A stretch of DNA of 7,098 nt, taken from assembly GCA_002696685.1 (NCBI GenBank), contig NZSI01000004.1:1-7098 (forward strand), read 5' to 3'. The notes under the pieces were generated by a model. The model saw only the letters and a program-made list of their open reading frames with translations. It was not told the origin of the DNA and ran no database searches. Source of the stretch: Chloroflexota bacterium. GTDB lineage: Bacteria > Chloroflexota > Dehalococcoidia > SAR202 > UBA826. Positions 5,052 to 7,098 of the stretch are shown one piece after another. Made by a program: the position numbers and the translations under genes. The stretch's first letter is position 1, and every line of letters starts with the position of its first letter.

Positions 5052-6227
5052 TTGCCGACCCCCCTAGAGTGGAATTCCTTGACTGACGCAAACATCGCAC
5101 TCCTTATCGACTACGAAAATGTAGGCGGAGACTCCATGCAAAGCCTGGTAGAACAGCTATCCGGCATGGGAAGAATAATCGTAAAACGAGCATATGCCGA
5201 TTGGTCCACCCAAAGAAAGGGACAAGAACGCCTGATAGAACTCGGGGTTGAAGCAGTCCACAATTACAGAGGCACAAGAGCAGGCAAAAACTCTTGCGAT
5301 ATAAAACTGACTATCGATGCGGTGGAACTGCTACACAGTGCCCAAGTAGACACATTTGTAATTGTATCTTCAGACAGCGACTTCGTACCTTTGGTTAATC
5401 ACCTGCGAGGATCAGGTAAGTCAGTGGTTGGAGCAGGCCGTCGAGCGGTAACCTCAACAACAATGGTTAAATCCTGTGATAGATATATATTCCTAGGTAC
5501 TAGTGATACTGGGACGGATGACTACGAAAGAAATCGGACAACAAGAACTCCGCGCCGAAACGAGCGTAGCCGAAGACCAATAGAACCCTCTGTCCATTCC
5601 AACGGAGCGGAGATTGCAGCAACTTCAGAGGCAGTAACAACATTACTGACAAGAGCAATTGAGGCAACCATGGACGACAACGGAAATGCGCTGGGGACCC
5701 GACTTGCTCAGACTATGACAAGGATAGATCCCAGCTTTAGCTATCGTGATGCAGGCTATCGATCCTTTAGAGAGTTTTTGATGTCTCGCGATGAAATTAG
5801 TGTGACCACTCACCAAGGAACAGATTTCACTGTCTCCTTGAAATCACCCGATATAACTTCCATGGGCCCTTCTAACGGTAACTTATCTAAACCTAGTGTG
5901 CCTGGCACTACCCCTCGTATAATCAATCCTCCCGTTTCCAACACAGACAATGACTCTGACTACGTTGAGACTACGGATAACATAGAAGTCCAGACGGATG
6001 ATGAGGAACTTCCTAACAACTGGGAAGACAAAGTCGACTCTGCCTGGAATGACCGCGAGAAAGACCGAATATCCGGTCCATCAGCTGCGACAGAGGCGGC
6101 CAAGATATTAGGCTTCAAGAGGCTGCGGGATTCCATATTTCCCACCCTGGATAATTTGTTAGATGCAAGCAAATTACTAAAATCCAACTGGTCGAGAAAC
6201 AGAAATTACGTCGAGAAGAAGAAATAA
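5052..6227 (+). CDS. NYN (PIN-like) domain protein with OST-HTH/LOTUS domain
   Basis: The 391-residue protein pairs a predicted metal-dependent ribonuclease fold with an RNA-binding type domain. The NYN domain (about 14-148) shows LLIDYEN (18-23, Asp20), CDIKLTIDA (82-90, Asp83 and Asp89) and SSDSDFVPL (106-114, Asp108 and Asp110), the acidic set expected at the active site. A basic linker (160-176) leads to an OST-HTH/LOTUS-like winged helix (about 190-263), with DPSFSYRDAGYRSFREFL (226-243) as its signature. An acidic, probably disordered stretch (295-335) follows, then an unassigned helical tail (345-380) and a basic end (EKKK). No signal peptide or membrane segment is seen. The TTG start has no clear ribosome site; TTG at 5079 is an alternative. 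It leads the coaX-coaBC unit, 27 bases before coaX. The RNA target is unknown. Confidence 0.87.
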   Translation: MPTPLEWNSLTDANIALLIDYENVGGDSMQSLVEQLSGMGRIIVKRAYADWSTQRKGQERLIELGVEAVHNYRGTRAGKNSCDIKLTIDAVELLHSAQVDTFVIVSSDSDFVPLVNHLRGSGKSVVGAGRRAVTSTTMVKSCDRYIFLGTSDTGTDDYERNRTTRTPRRNERSRRPIEPSVHSNGAEIAATSEAVTTLLTRAIEATMDDNGNALGTRLAQTMTRIDPSFSYRDAGYRSFREFLMSRDEISVTTHQGTDFTVSLKSPDITSMGPSNGNLSKPSVPGTTPRIINPPVSNTDNDSDYVETTDNIEVQTDDEELPNNWEDKVDSAWNDREKDRISGPSAATEAAKILGFKRLRDSIFPTLDNLLDASKLLKSNWSRNRNYVEKKK

Positions 6228-6254
6228 AATTGTTGGCTCAGAGGCAATATACAA

Positions 6255-7028
6255 GTGCTTCTCGCGATAGACATTGGGAATACTAATATCACGGTTGGTT
6301 TATTCAACGGTGATGTTCTATCCGCAACATGGCGGATATCCACCGACTCCAGCAAAACCTCAGATGAATACGGTCTGCAACTTACTCAAATGTTGGAAGG
6401 GGGCAAATCGGATGTCGGAGATATATCCCACGTCGCAATCTGTAGTGTGGTACCTCCACTAACTCCTACATTTCAAAGTCTTTGCCAACGTTATTTTGGA
6501 ACTGATCCACTTGTTGTGGGTTCCGGTACTAAAACTGGAGTAAAGGTACTGTACGACAGCCCTCGAGACGTTGGGACCGACAGAGTAGTAGATGCTGCCG
6601 CTGCTCTTCATATTTACGGGGGACCTGCGATAATTGTTGACCTAGGAACAGCCACTGTGTTTGATGCTATTACAAAGTCCGGAGAATATTTAGGAGGGGC
6701 TATCGCCCCAGGGATGGGGATCTCTGGCGATGCTTTGTTCAGAGCAACATCTCAATTGCGTAGAGTAGAACTGACAGCACCTGAAACCGCCATTGGTAGA
6801 AACACACCACATTCAATCCAATCAGGTTTAGTTCTGGGATACACAGAGCTTGTCAAAGGCATGATAAAAAGATTCAAAGAAGAGTTGAGCAGTGAAGCAT
6901 GTGTAATTGGAACTGGAGGACTAGCCAACGTAGTTCAAAAAGAATCCTCAGTATTCGACACTGTAGATCCAGACTTAACGCTTAAGGGACTTCAAATCGT
7001 CCACTCACTAAACGAATTTGCAAAATGA
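6255..7028 (+). CDS. coaX: Type III pantothenate kinase CoaX
   Basis: CoaX phosphorylates pantothenate with ATP, the first step of CoA synthesis; type III enzymes need a monovalent cation and are not feedback-inhibited by CoA. The 257 residues are the usual length and belong to the ASKHA fold. Seen: DIGNTN (6-11, phosphate loop), CSVVPPL (63-69), GTDR (107-110) with catalytic Asp109, DLGTAT (129-134), GGAIAPGMG (147-155) and GTGG (219-222). The start is GTG at 6255, with GAGG 10 bases upstream; MLLAIDIGNTN matches the family N terminus with nothing extra. It begins 27 bases after the NYN gene, and its TGA overlaps the ATG of coaBC. CoaX supplies the 4'-phosphopantothenate that CoaBC uses. No key residue is missing. 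Confidence 0.97.
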   Translation: MLLAIDIGNTNITVGLFNGDVLSATWRISTDSSKTSDEYGLQLTQMLEGGKSDVGDISHVAICSVVPPLTPTFQSLCQRYFGTDPLVVGSGTKTGVKVLYDSPRDVGTDRVVDAAAALHIYGGPAIIVDLGTATVFDAITKSGEYLGGAIAPGMGISGDALFRATSQLRRVELTAPETAIGRNTPHSIQSGLVLGYTELVKGMIKRFKEELSSEACVIGTGGLANVVQKESSVFDTVDPDLTLKGLQIVHSLNEFAK

Positions 7029-7098
7029 GCTCTAATATGACAGGACCACTTTCCAAAAAAAGAATCGTATTAGGAGTCACCGGAAGCATAGCATGCTA
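7025..7098 (+). CDS. coaBC: CoaBC/Dfp phosphopantothenoylcysteine synthase/decarboxylase, N-terminal fragment (cut at window end)
   Basis: Only 24 codons are visible. After a short lead (MSSNMTGPLSKK) comes RIVLGVTGSIAC, the start of the FMN-binding decarboxylase (CoaC) domain of Dfp, whose family signature is GVTGSIA followed by a Tyr-Lys region. The ATG overlaps the coaX stop as ATGA, typical of translational coupling; a second in-frame ATG lies at 7037. The position directly after coaX supports the call. The synthetase half (CoaB) is beyond the window, so a CoaC-only protein or another HFCD flavoprotein cannot be excluded. Confidence 0.8.
   Translation, partial: MSSNMTGPLSKKRIVLGVTGSIAC

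Noticed and set aside
5960..6187. Minus-strand ORF of 75 codons within the NYN gene
   Set aside because: Serine-rich antisense frame of the acidic linker; no motif and no ribosome site seen.

Overview
The window reads as ordinary bacterial chromosome with ten recognisable genes, two of them cut by the window edges. Six of the ten appear to start with GTG or TTG. The gene content is housekeeping: histidine, cobalamin, CoA and sulfur-carrier/molybdopterin metabolism plus a peroxiredoxin. The mixture (MoeZ-like adenylyltransferase, Prx6-type peroxiredoxin, type III pantothenate kinase, NYN-OST-HTH protein) would fit a free-living bacterium such as a Chloroflexota lineage. That placement is an impression from family resemblance, not a demonstrated assignment.

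Left part (1-4820), all on the minus strand. Read in the direction of transcription it runs: MoeB/ThiF-type adenylyltransferase (3912-4820), 1-Cys peroxiredoxin with a near-perfect Shine-Dalgarno (3184-3837), and a 250-base gap with a promoter carrying an extended -10 (TGATATAAT). Then comes a tight operon: PduO-type cob(I)alamin adenosyltransferase, hisH (11-base overlap), hisA (5 bases later), a small class I methyltransferase, and hisF (cut at base 1). HisH and HisF form the imidazole glycerol phosphate synthase and HisA makes its substrate. The adenosyltransferase and the methyltransferase are guests in this histidine block.

Middle (4821-5051): a 231-base divergent promoter region. It contains a clear extended -10 (TGGTATAAT) for the rightward operon, a weaker leftward promoter candidate, and a cluster of overlapping inverted repeats (4886-4911). 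The half-site CTGAT/ATCAG in this cluster also forms the palindrome that covers the -10 of the cobalamin/histidine operon at 3001-3013.

Right part (5052-7098), plus strand: an NYN (PIN-like) RNase-type protein with an OST-HTH/LOTUS domain, then coaX (type III pantothenate kinase), then the first 24 codons of coaBC, whose ATG overlaps the coaX stop. CoaX and CoaBC catalyse step 1 and steps 2-3 of CoA synthesis.

I found no RNA gene, CRISPR array, insertion sequence or prophage signal. No wholly new system is evident. The points most worth following are the shared CTGAT palindromes, the foreign genes in the his operon, and the RNA-binding/nuclease-like protein encoded with CoA synthesis.
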